Position numbers and translations under genes: made by a program
NCBI GenBank assembly: GCA_026770585.1
Contig: MU646374.1
Span: forward strand, 508,413-521,243
DNA: 12,831 bases
Direction of reading: 5' to 3'
Source of the DNA: Baffinella frigidus
Lineage: Eukaryota > Cryptophyceae > Cryptomonadales > Baffinellaceae
Notes under the pieces: generated by a model
Databases searched by the model: none
Told to the model about the DNA's origin: nothing
What the model saw: the letters and a program-made list of their open reading frames with translations, nothing else
Shown: positions 1 to 6,361 of the stretch, in pieces
How the letters are laid out: each line of letters opens with the position of its first letter
How positions within the stretch are numbered: the first letter of the stretch is position 1

Positions 1-582
1 CCCCCCCCTCCCCGATCACCTTTGTCGGCCGTGTCGGTATCCGCCAAATGTCTCTTTATGTTATTATGAAATCAACAGGTGTTTGGCTATTGTTGGCACC
101 AATCAAGGTCTCTGCCCAACTCGGTTCGGTTCCTTTTTAACCCCGTTCGATTTTCTCACTAACTCGGCTCGACTCTCTCACCAAACCCGTGCGATTCTCC
201 CGCTAACTCGTTACAGTTCTCTCTCTAAAAATCCCGCCGAAATTGGAGCCATTGTTCATAATTTCATGGTTCGACTCGCAGGCCGCTCACCTCGGAAACG
301 TGGCGGTTTCAAAGGCGCTCCTCCTCGATCGCTTTTCACTACCGACCCTTCGCTTCCCAGGTTGAACGCAAGGCTACTAGAGCATCCTTTTTACATGTAG
401 GATTTTAAATATTTGTACCAGGATAGGGTGTTCCAACCTCGTGCCTGGCCTAATTTAGGGTGGAATGGCTCCAATGGCAATGGGCGTGACTACATAAAGG
501 CGCTCCTGCTCGAGCGCTTTTCACTACCGACCCTTCGCTTCCCAGGTTCCACTCGAGAATGCAAAAGGGGCCTATTTACATG
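1..582. repeat. Gene-free stretch with diverged dispersed repeats
   Basis: No convincing gene is seen. The open frame at 83-400 has no recognisable domain and runs through repeated sequence, so I do not call it. A block of about 50 bp (GGCGCTCCT..TCCCAGGTT) occurs at about 313-363 and again at about 498-548. The part at about 385-455 (TTTGTACCAGGATA..GGT.TTCCAACCTCGTG) matches the left half of the family E element at 8090-8236, and 566-583 resembles an end of the same family. This looks like an eroded nest of short elements. The base composition is less GC-rich than most of the window. Confidence 0.5.
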
Positions 583-840
583 TTAGGTCCTTGAGGTTTC
601 AAATGCTCCCAACATAGGCGAACACCACGCCTTTCCGTAGAAAAGATCTGCAGAAAACGCATTGTTTGCTTTCGGGTCGCATTTAGCTCAGCCTCCGTGG
701 GAGCTTCGCACTTTTTGCGTCTTACTATCGTAACCGGACGGTTCACATCATTGGAAGTCCATGCGTTTTCTGCAGATCTTTTCCACAGAAAGGAGTGGTG
801 TTCGGCTATGATGGGAGAAATCAAAACCTAAAGGACCTAA
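583..840. mobile_element. Family D foldback element (MITE-like), full copy
   Basis: The two ends form a long imperfect inverted repeat of about 77 bp. The left arm begins TTAGGTCCTTGAGGTTTC and contains GAACACCAC.CCTTTC and AAAGATCTGCAGAAAACGCA. The right arm is its reverse complement, ending GGACCTAA. The central ~100 bp carries no gene. Short length, strong terminal inverted repeats and partial copies elsewhere (2936-3033, 4583-4607, 5523-5560) are the signs of a non-autonomous DNA element. No transposase is present in the window. The duplicated target could be TA or TTA, because the palindromic ends leave this ambiguous. Confidence 0.75.
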
Positions 841-889
841 CGGACCGTGCGTGCGAGTTCCAACGCTTGCAAGTTTCCCGTGAGCACTC

Positions 890-919
890 CCCAGGATTCC
901 TCTTGCAGAATTTCGACCC
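890..919 (+). pseudogene. Partial copy of the exon edge at 961-990
   Basis: This stretch reads CCCCAGGATTCCTCTTGCAG and continues to TTCGAC. It parallels CCCCAGGGTTCTTCCTGCAA..TTTGAC at 961-989, including the acceptor AG. It is followed at once by a short run of CCCTAAACCCTGAACC repeats. It looks like a duplicated 5' exon edge with its acceptor, cut off by telomere-like repeats. It could instead be an alternative acceptor exon, but the open frame ends within the repeats. Confidence 0.5.
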
Positions 920-966
920 TAAACCCTGAACCCTGAACCCCAACCCACATCCTGTGTACCCCCCAG

Positions 967-1001
967 GGTTCTTCCTGCAAGAGTTTGACTTCGTGCCTGA
1001 G
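967..1001 (+). CDS. Short internal exon, unknown protein (partial)
   Basis: I do not recognise the protein. The exon is proposed from an acceptor after a C-rich tract (GTGTACCCCCCAG|GG) and a donor (CCTGAG|GTGGAC). After two leading bases the frame reads FFLQEFDFVPE, which looks like real protein sequence rather than repeat translation. The next proposed exon at 1410 continues in phase with VDTGAVAKIALQ. The upstream exons lie outside the window or are lost, and a partial copy of this exon's 5' edge sits at 890-919. The donor lies in a 13-bp sequence repeated at the acceptor of the same intron. The call rests on splice-site pattern and codon sense only. Confidence 0.45.
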
Positions 1002-1409
1002 GTGGACACCGGAACCCGAAACCCGAAACCCTAAACCCTAAGCCCTAAACCCTCAACCTTCAACCCTGAACCCTAAACCCTAAACCCTAAACCCTAAACC
1101 CTAAACCTAAACCCCAAACCCTAAACCCTAAACCCCAAACCCTAAACCCTGAACCCCAAACCTTAAACCCTGAACCCCAAACCCTAAACCCTAAACCCTC
1201 AAACCCTCAACCCTGAACCCCAAACCCTAAACCCCAAACCCCAAACCCTAAACCCTAACCCTAAACCCTAAACCCTAAACCCTGAACCCTAAACCCTAAA
1301 CCCCAAGGTTCAAACCCTGAACCCTAAACCCTAAACCCAAAATCTTAAACCTCAAACCCTAAACCCTAAACCCTCAACTCTAAACCCTAAACCCTAAACC
1401 CTAAACCAG
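1002..1409. repeat. Interstitial telomere-like (CCCTAAA)n tract, probable intron
   Basis: About 400 bp of CCCTAAA with variants CCCTGAA, CCCCAAA and CCCTCAA. It is bounded by the 13-bp direct repeat AGGTGGACACCGG at 1000-1012 and 1408-1420. Read on the plus strand, it begins GT and ends CAG, so it could be removed as an intron joining 1001 to 1410 in frame. CCCTAAA is the telomere repeat of plants, many green algae and dinoflagellates. The degeneracy shows this is an old internal tract, not a chromosome end. Confidence 0.8.
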
Positions 1410-1445
1410 GTGGACACCGGCGCTGTCGCCAAGATCGCGCTGCAG
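1410..1445 (+). CDS. Short exon following the telomere-repeat intron (partial, end uncertain)
   Basis: After the acceptor AAACCAG, the frame reads VDTGAVAKIALQ in phase 0 with the exon ending at 1001. The 3' limit is uncertain. CTGCAG|GCACGC at 1445 could be a GC-type donor. If unspliced, the frame continues through PLGPSGFIDSHDC to a TGA near 1490, but that part overlaps a family D-like edge (TTTAGGACCTTCAGGG). The protein is not recognised. The first four codons repeat the sequence found at the donor side of the intron. Confidence 0.4.
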
Positions 1446-1556
1446 GCACGCACCCCTTTAGGACCTTCAGGGTTTATTGATTCCCACGATTGTTGACCGC
1501 CGGTTTTATGGCAGAGCCAAACTAAAAGGGAGCTCTTATGCCCGTTCAAGAATCCA

Positions 1557-1785
1557 ACTCTCTCCATCTATCTCTCTGTCTGTCGCTGTCTTTCTCTTTC
1601 TCTCTCTCTCTCCACCCCCCTCTCTCTCTCCCTCTCTCTCCCCCCCTCCCTCCCTCCCTCTCTCTGCCTCTCTCTCCTTCTCTCTCCTTCTCTTTCTTTC
1701 TCTCTCTTTCTCTTTCACTCTTTCTCTCTCACACTCTCTCTCTCTCACACACACGCACACCCTCACTCTCTCTCCCGCGCGCAGG
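1557..1785. repeat. Polypyrimidine (CT/CCCT/CA) microsatellite
   Basis: About 230 bp of TCTC, CTTT, CCCTCC and CACACA runs, with nearly pure pyrimidine on the plus strand. The overlapping open frames are only Ser/Leu/Pro repeats in all three phases, or Arg/Glu on the other strand, so no protein is called. Such a tract can form triplex DNA with mirror symmetry and would also act as a strong polypyrimidine tract upstream of the CGCGCGCAG at about 1778-1786. Confidence 0.9.
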
Positions 1786-1902
1786 CGATGCTCTTACAAC
1801 AAGGGGATAACGGAAGCATCCTCCTCTTCCCCTCCTGGCCTGCCGAGTGGCCTGTGTCATTCCGCCTGCACGCTCCCCGCGCCACCGTCGTCGAGGCGGT
1901 CC

Positions 1903-1971
1903 GTTTTGAGCCGTGAAACTCCCAGTACGTTTTGGGCCGTGAAACTCCCAGTACCTTTTGGGCCGTGAAAC
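1903..1971. repeat. 26-bp minisatellite, about 2.7 units
   Basis: The unit GTTTTGGGCCGTGAAACTCC plus CAGTAC starts at 1903, 1929 and 1955, an exact 26-bp spacing. Units differ at one or two bases. The open frames that cross it are translations of this repeat. Confidence 0.85.
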
Positions 1972-2035
1972 GCTCGAGTGTCGGGGAATTGTTGACCCCC
2001 TCTGGTTCTCTGAATCCCTGAAACTCTCATGAGGG

Positions 2036-2056
2036 TCTTATGAGCGAGGTAACCCT
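2036..2056. mobile_element. Family A terminal fragment (right arm)
   Basis: TCTTATGAGCGAGGTAACCC followed by TG matches the right end of family A (TCTTATGAGCGAGGTACCCC) with one change. No left partner is seen nearby, so this is a solo end. Confidence 0.65.
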
Positions 2057-2176
2057 GTGCTTCATTCTTGGGGGGATTGAACCCCGTGTCTGTTTTCATG
2101 CGGCGGCCGTGCCGGTCTCAGTGATAGAGACATAAAAGTCTCTTGAGCCATTGTTTCAGGGCTCATAACCTAATAT

Positions 2177-2192
2177 GCCGGGTAAACCCGGC
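2177..2192. repeat. Small perfect hairpin GCCGGGTAAACCCGGC
   Basis: A perfect inverted repeat with 6-bp GC-rich arms (GCCGGG/CCCGGC) around TAAA, flanked by AT-rich TAATAT and CTATTATT. It could form a cruciform or an RNA hairpin. No terminator or riboswitch is claimed in this eukaryotic setting. Confidence 0.5.
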
Positions 2193-2259
2193 CTATTATT
2201 CAGGGGTGTAAGCAAGATGGGAGTCACTCTTGCTGATTCTCGGGATACAATCCCGTGAT

Positions 2260-2370
2260 GTAAAGTCACTCCAGTCATCCTACACGGGACTGTATCCCCA
2301 GAGATTCGGCCATCCTACACGGGACTGCATCCTCTAATCCGGTCATCCCACACGGGATTGTATCCCCAGA
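2260..2370. repeat. Family C repeat, three tandem units
   Basis: GTCATCCTACACGGGACTGT followed by ATCCCCAGA occurs at 2274, about 2308 and 2342, at roughly 34-bp spacing and with small changes. It is preceded by TGTAAAGTCACTCCA. Related copies occur at 2834 (TGTAAAGTCACTCCGACTAC) and, as a hairpin, at 9153-9223. A short palindrome CGGGATACAATCCCG precedes the array at about 2240. Confidence 0.75.
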
Positions 2371-2409
2371 CTGATGGAGCGTTCCGTGAACCGCAGGAAC
2401 CCCCCTATA

Positions 2410-2495
2410 TTCCTACGGGTTGCCTACCGTAGGGTCGTAGGTCTCGTCGCTTCAGGGTTGGTCGAAATCCTTTCGAAGTCCGCTGTGTGGCCTGA
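2410..2495 (-). repeat. Inverted dispersed copy of the 116-bp tandem unit
   Basis: Read on the minus strand, this segment matches the unit found at 3789-4021: CCACACAGCGGACTTCGAA, then an A/T-rich part, then CCTACGGTAGGCAA and CCGTAGG. The match is diverged in the middle. It shows the unit is dispersed and not only a local tandem. The flanking phrase CTGATGGAGCGTACCGTGAAC recurs at about 2371, 2491 and 2697. Confidence 0.6.
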
Positions 2496-2531
2496 TGGAG
2501 CATACCGTGACGGATGTACGCAAGATGGCAG

Positions 2532-2610
2532 TCTCTCTCTCACACACTCACTCTCTCACACTCACTCTCCCTCTCTCACACTCACTCACGCTCTCTCTCT
2601 TTCTCTATCT

Positions 2611-2690
<80 letters not shown>

Positions 2691-2691
2691 C
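2532..2691. repeat. CT/CA-rich microsatellite
   Basis: Runs of CTCTCTCACACTCACTCTC grade into a pure (CT)n stretch of about 40 bp at 2649-2690. It is similar in composition to the tract at 1557-1785. The open frames across it are repeat translation only. Confidence 0.9.
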
Positions 2692-2935
2692 TGTTGCTGA
2701 TGGAGCGTACCGTGAACAGGAGTGTGTGGGAGGGGTGCTTTGGAAGCTCAAGGTCTCACCCCCCCTCTGGCGCCCAGGCCTATCTCGGGCGGGGCCGAAA
2801 GTGGACACGTGGTCTAAAGTGGTCGTGCCTTGTGTAAAGTCACTCCGACTACTCCTATGTGGGGCTTGTCCCCAGACCCTCCCTACGACCTCCAGGGATT
2901 AAGTGCCCAGTAGGCTCATACGCTCTACGACCTTC

Positions 2936-3033
2936 AGGTCCTTTAGGTTTTAAAGGCTCCCAACATAGACGAACACCTCGCCCTTCCGTAGAAAGGATCT
3001 GCAGAAAAAGCATGGTTTCCTTTCGGATCCTCC
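2936..3033. mobile_element. Family D half element (left arm)
   Basis: The sequence AGGTCCTTTAGGTTTTAAAG..CTCCCAACATAGACGAACACC..CTTCCGTAGAAAGGATCTGC parallels the left arm of the full element at 583. No matching right arm follows, so this is a truncated copy. Confidence 0.7.
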
Positions 3034-3106
3034 ATAGGGCCCTGGATACGCGTACTGTAGGGTGCGTGTTCTTGAACCCCTGTTCAATCTTGACACGGGC
3101 GCGCCA

Positions 3107-3177
3107 GGGTTTAGGGTTTAGGGTCTAGGGTCTAGGGTCTAGGGTCTAGGGTCTAGGGTTTAGGGTTTAGGGTTTAG
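3107..3177. repeat. Interstitial telomere-like tract (TTTAGGG)n
   Basis: About 70 bp of GGGTTTA units with a central run of GGGTCTA variants, oriented opposite to the tracts at 1002 and 7665. It follows GACACGGGCGCGCCAG. No splice-consistent reading is evident here. Confidence 0.85.
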
Positions 3178-3222
3178 TGTGGCGCTAACCGGGAGGGCCG
3201 AGGTTGTATCAGGAAAGGCGTG

Positions 3223-3322
3223 TATCCCTCAAGTGGCCAGGCGGTCAAAATTGACCACCAAGAGGTCACAGGCAGGTCCTAGGGTCCTACGGTAGGGCGT
3301 ATGCGCCTACTCGCCACTTTTA
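3223..3322. mobile_element. Family B element, copy 1 (right end degraded)
   Basis: It begins TATCCCTCAAGTGGCCAGGC and carries the shared interior (GGTCAAAATTGACC, CAGGTCCTAGGGTCCTACGG). It ends CTACTCGCCACTTTTAATGG, where intact copies have CGCCACTTAAGGGATA. The interior is itself palindromic (CCTACGGTAGG type). Confidence 0.7.
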
Positions 3323-3362
3323 ATGGTCATCGTAATAGAGGTTAGCGTGTACAACTGCATGT

Positions 3363-3495
3363 TATCCCTTAAATGGCGAGTAGTCTCGTACGTCCTACGG
3401 TAGGGCCCGAGGACCTGCCTCTCTAGAGGACCTCTTGACGGTCAATTTTGACCGCCTCGCCAATTAAAATTGACCGCCTCGCCACTTAAGGGATA
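3363..3495. mobile_element. Family B element, copy 2 (internally duplicated)
   Basis: Bounded by TA with inverted ends TATCCCTTAAATGGCGAG and CTCGCCACTTAAGGGATA. The right arm contains a short duplication: TTGACCGCCTCGCCA occurs twice, about 24 bp apart, which makes this copy longer (133 bp) than the others (about 105 bp). Confidence 0.8.
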
Positions 3496-3606
3496 CCTGC
3501 ATGGGATAGTCTAGACCATAACTACATCTCGCCACCTGGCGGGTGACGTCTCCGGAGCGGTGGGCGGACGTGCTCTTCCCCGGCTCGACTTGCTCGCCTG
3601 CGAACC

Positions 3607-3710
3607 TATCCCTCAAGTGGCGAGGCGGTCGAAATTGACATCCAAGAGGTCAAAGGCAGGTCCTAGGGCCTACGGTTGGGCATATGAGCCTACTGGTCAC
3701 TTAAGGGACA
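3607..3710. mobile_element. Family B element, copy 3
   Basis: It begins TATCCCTCAAGTGGCGAGGC and ends GTCACTTAAGGGACA. The last bases differ from the GGGATA consensus. The flanks on either side of copies 2 and 3 repeat each other (CTGCATG..TAGACCATAACTACAT..GACG.CTCCGGAGCGG..GTCTTCCCCGGCTCGACTTGC), so copies 2 and 3 lie within a segmental tandem duplication of about 220-240 bp. Confidence 0.75.
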
Positions 3711-3788
3711 ACTGCATGTTATATAATGTAGACCATAACTACATGTTGGCACCGGCAGGTGACGCCTCCGGAGCGGGGGGCAGACGTT

Positions 3789-4130
3789 GTCTTCCCCGGC
3801 TCGACTTGCTTGCCACACAGCGGACTTCGAAGAGATTTTGAACATCCCCCTAGTGAATAATCCCGAGGTCCTACGGTAGGCAATACCGTAGGGACATAGC
3901 TGTGGTCTTCCCCGGCTGGACCTGCTTGCCACATAGCGGACTTCGAATGGATTTTGAATACCCCCCCTAGTGAATAGTCCCTAGCTCGTACGGTAGACAA
4001 TACGGTAGAGACATAGCTGTGGTCTTCCCAGACGCTACCTGCTTGCCTGCGAACCTCTAAATCGTGGGCTCTAGTCGAGCTATTGGAGCTATTGGAGCTG
4101 TGGTCTTCTCCGGCTCTACGCACTTGCTGG
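3789..4130. repeat. Tandem repeat of about 116 bp, three units (third degraded)
   Basis: Units start at 3789, 3905 and 4022 with GTCTTCCCCGGCTCGACTTG or a variant. The first two continue with TTGCCACA.AGCGGACTTCGA, CCCCCTAGTGAATA and CGGTAG.CAATAC.GTAG. The third unit drifts after about 30 bp into GAGCTATTGGAGCTATTGGAGC. A fourth start-like segment appears near 4102 (GTCTTCTCCGGCTCTACG). Confidence 0.8.
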
Positions 4131-4149
4131 CGCCTCGTGGACTCTACGG

Positions 4150-4277
4150 GGGGGGTACCTCGCTCATAAGAAAACGCCCCGCCCATAGGATGACCGTAGG
4201 GCCATAGGCGTAGGCCCACTGTACACACTGTAGTGTCCTAGATGGGGGCGGTTTCTTATGAGCGAGGTACCCCTGTA
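4150..4277. mobile_element. Family A foldback element, copy 1
   Basis: The left arm is GGGGTACCTCGCTCATAAGA and the right arm is the reverse complement, ending GAGCGAGGTACCCCTGTA. The interior holds short G/C runs and the phrase CCGTAGGGCC..TAGG, shared by the family. The outermost left TACA is lost. Protein-like translations such as GYLAHKK come from these arms. Confidence 0.85.
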
Positions 4278-4620
4278 TTGGAGCTGTGGTCTTCCTCGGT
4301 TTTCTTGGTTCTACATACTTCCGGCGCCTCTTCGACATCTCCTGAACCAAACCCTCGAGGCAATGCCTGGCACACCCCTGCGGCAATGGTTCCGGAGGTC
4401 TCTGGGCTCTAGGCTGCCGAGTTGTAAGGACGTGCCACCGACCGTTTCCCCTGCGTTGGTTAATAAATAAGAACGTGCCACCGACCGTTTCCACAGGCAC
4501 TTCTAAATCTGTCTTCGTATCCCCCCTCCAGCAAAGGCTATGCGTGAACAGTAATCAAACAGGACCTAGAGAGAAAGGCCTTTAGGTCCTTTAGGTTTTG
4601 ATTTCTGGCCATGAGCACTC

Positions 4621-4752
4621 TACAGGGGTACCTCGCTCATAAGAAAGCGCCTCCTCCCAGGACCCTACAGTAGGCCATTGGCTAGGGCCCTATGGTGGTC
4701 CTAGGGGGGGGGCGCTTTCTTCCGAGCGAGGTACCCTCTAGATACCCCTGTA
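4621..4752. mobile_element. Family A foldback element, copy 2
   Basis: The left end is TACAGGGGTACCTCGCTCAT. The right arm is TTTCTTCCGAGCGAGGTACC, followed by CTCTAGATACCCCTGTA, so the right tip carries a small insertion or rearrangement. The interior has CAGGACCCTACAGTAGGCC..GGGCCCTATGGTGGTCCTAG, a nested palindrome. A fragment of family D lies just upstream at 4583-4607. Confidence 0.85.
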
Positions 4753-4803
4753 CACGTTGAGACACCTAAAAAGGCCCGCCGGGGCTGCGTGCGTCTAGTG
4801 GGG

Positions 4804-5007
4804 TACAGGGGTACCTCGCGCATAAGAAAACACCCACCCCATAGGAGCACCATGGGACCCTAGGCATAGTTCTACTGTAGGGTCCTACAGGGGTACCTCG
4901 CTCACAAGAAAACGCCCACCCCCTAGGACCACCGTAGGGCCCTAGACATAGGCCTGCCGTAGGGTCCTAGGGGGGGGGCGGTTTCTTAAGAGCGAGGTAC
5001 CCCTGTA
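4804..5007. mobile_element. Family A copies 3a (left half) and 3b (full) joined
   Basis: The first left end is at 4804 (TACAGGGGTACCTCGCGCAT). Before its own right arm appears, a second element begins at 4886 (TACAGGGGTACCTCGCTCAC) and runs to CGAGGTACCCCTGTA at 5007. Thus 3a is truncated by or recombined with 3b. A further solo right arm with GATCTTATGCGCGAGGCACC follows at about 5018-5043. Confidence 0.8.
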
Positions 5008-5079
5008 GGGGGGGGCGGGATCTTATGCGCGAGGCACCCCTGTACCTCACTCGTAAGGAGGCGCCCTCGAGGAGTTTGC

Positions 5080-5201
5080 TACAGGGGTACCTCGCTCATA
5101 AGAAACCAACCCCCTCCAGGACCCTACGGTAGGCCTGAGCCTAGGGTCCTATGGTAGTCCTGGGGGGGGGGACGGTTTCTTATGAGCGAGGTACCCCTGT
5201 A
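5080..5201. mobile_element. Family A foldback element, copy 4
   Basis: It is an almost perfect foldback. Left: TACAGGGGTACCTCGCTCAT plus AAGAAAC. Right: GTTTCTTATGAGCGAGGTAC plus CCCTGTA. It shares its terminal TA with the next copy, giving the junction CCCCTGTACAGGGG. Confidence 0.9.
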
Positions 5202-5323
5202 CAGGGGTACCTCGCTCATAAGAAACCAACCCCCTCCAGGACCCTACAGTGGGCCTACATGTATGCACAGGGCCCTATGGTGATCCTAGGGGGAGCGGGC
5301 GTTGTGAGCGAGGTACCCCTGTA
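5200..5323. mobile_element. Family A foldback element, copy 5
   Basis: It starts in the TA shared with copy 4. The left arm is intact. The right arm has GTTGTGAGCGAGGTACCCCT in place of TTCTTATGAGCG. The right half with its flank is duplicated in tandem immediately downstream. Confidence 0.85.
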
Positions 5324-5450
5324 CAGGGTGCACGCAGCATCCAGCAGTTGCAGTGGGCCTATGCCTAGGGCCCTCTGGTGATCCTGGGGGGAGCGGGCGT
5401 TGTGAGCGAGGTACCCCTGTACAGGGTGCACGCAGCATCCAGCAGTTGCG
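5247..5450. repeat. Tandem duplication of a half element plus flank
   Basis: A segment from CAGTGGGCCTA through GTGAGCGAGGTACCCCTGTA to CACGCAGCATCCAGCAGTTG occurs at 5247-5350 and again at 5351-5449. The offset is 98-104 bp because of a small length change inside the unit. The second copy lacks any left arm of family A. High similarity indicates a recent event. Confidence 0.85.
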
Positions 5451-5826
5451 CGGCACTCCGTGCGCCTCCACGCGTCAGATGTTGGACGCAGGGCCATTCT
5501 GCAGATCCAGTTTCAGTGTCCTCCTATGATGGGAGCTCGATGAACCTGAAGGACCTGCAGGACTGAAGCATGAGATCACTGCCGACCTCCACACGGCCCT
5601 ACCTTCTCAATGGGGACATTCCAGGGGCATCCTCGGACAAGAGCGATTCATTCCGAGCCACACATTCGCATGGCAGCGCGCAGCGCCAGATGAGCGCCCG
5701 CTGAATGATCCTGTCTGCACCCCCGGTCCCCCAGCCACGTCTACTCAAACCCCACGAAGCTGGAGCGAGGAGTCGCTGGCGAACCAGCGAGCGTGCCGCG
5801 CCGAGCCCTACTGCGGCTTCCCTGCT
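5451..5826. other. Intergenic stretch, 3' flank of bL36
   Basis: Apart from a family D right-arm fragment at about 5523-5560 (TCCTATGATGGGAG..GAACCTGAAGGACCT) I see no repeat or gene. It lies downstream of the bL36 stop (minus strand) and so holds its 3' UTR. No clear polyadenylation signal is visible. The plus-strand open frame here is the antisense of bL36 exon 2 further right. Confidence 0.4.
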
Positions 5827-6361
5827 CTACTGCACCTCCCCCGACCCCTCCTTGTCTGCGGCCCACCAGGCATGCAACGGCTTGCGCATCATAAGCTGCT
5901 GCACCTGCGCCAGAAGCACAGAGCCCGCTCCACTCGCCTCCTCCGCCGAGCGCCCCGTTGCACCCCCCCAGAGGAAGCTCGGCATCCCCGAAACGGGAGC
6001 TGCGGCGCTCTGGTCAAAGATGGAGACGTCGCGCTGCGACGCGTTGTTGTGCACGCCCTGCAAAGGAGCGGGCGTCAGGTCACGCGCCAACGCGGCGGGG
6101 CGAACAGCCGCACGGCGCCGGGGGGCCGGGAGCAGAATCCAAAGTCGGGGGGGGATGAGTGGGTTTCGGTCAGTGCTGCAGGGGCGCGGCGTACTCCCAG
6201 CGTTGTGGCTGGGGGCTGGTGGGCTGGCTGGCTTGGGGATGGGGGATCACCTGGCGCTGCTTGTGCTTCTGGTTCTTGTTGCACACAACGTAGAGCACGC
6301 CTCGCCGGCGGACCGTCCTGCACTCATCGCAGATCTTGCGCACCGACGACCGCACCTTCAT
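5827..6361 (-). CDS. Ribosomal protein bL36, organellar (two exons, C-terminal extension)
   Basis: Join of minus-strand 6361-6251 and 6057-5827. Exon 1 encodes [20 protein letters not shown] and then [17 protein letters not shown]. The zinc ligands Cys11, Cys14, Cys27 and His33 sit at the standard bL36 positions. The donor CAG|GTGATC falls just before the family's last residue, and exon 2 after CTCCTTTGCAG begins GGC (Gly38), so splicing restores the usual KHKQRQG ending in frame. The protein then continues for 75 residues ([17 protein letters not shown].. to KEGSGEVQ, stop), against about 38 in total in bacteria. bL36 binds 23S-type rRNA in the large subunit of mitochondria or plastids. No targeting peptide is visible: an in-frame TGA lies about 39 bp upstream of the ATG, and CAG|GATGAAGG could be an acceptor for an upstream presequence exon. 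Green plastids usually encode their own rpl36, so a mitochondrial role is more likely if this is a green alga. Confidence 0.9.
6058..6250 (-). other. Intron of the bL36 gene (193 nt, GT-AG)
   Basis: Read on the minus strand, it runs from GTGATCCCCC to a pyrimidine-rich end GACGCCCGCTCCTTTGCAG. It joins phase 0 to phase 0 (CAG|GGC). Unlike the introns at 1002 and 12023, it contains no telomere-like repeat. Confidence 0.85.

Noticed and set aside
1002-1409. True chromosome end or telomere at the CCCTAAA tracts
   Set aside because: The tracts are internal, degenerate, in both orientations and followed by kilobases of other sequence.
1477-1968. Long open frames of Ser/Leu or Arg/Glu repeats at 1477-1968 and 2374-2902
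   Set aside because: All frames are open because the DNA is a CT/CA microsatellite without T-A-G combinations. There is no non-repeat domain and no conserved start.
2177-2192. Bacterial-type terminator or riboswitch at the GCCGGGTAAACCCGGC hairpin
   Set aside because: No U-tract, no bacterial gene context, and the rest of the window is clearly eukaryotic.
2260-2370. CRISPR-like array of family C units
   Set aside because: Only three diverged units with spacers of a few bases, no associated genes, and a eukaryotic context.
3090-3110. GACACGGGCGCGCCAG before the TTTAGGG tract as another copy of the exon edge GGACACCGGCGC
   Set aside because: Similarity is short and inexact and no open continuation or splice pair was found, so it may be chance.
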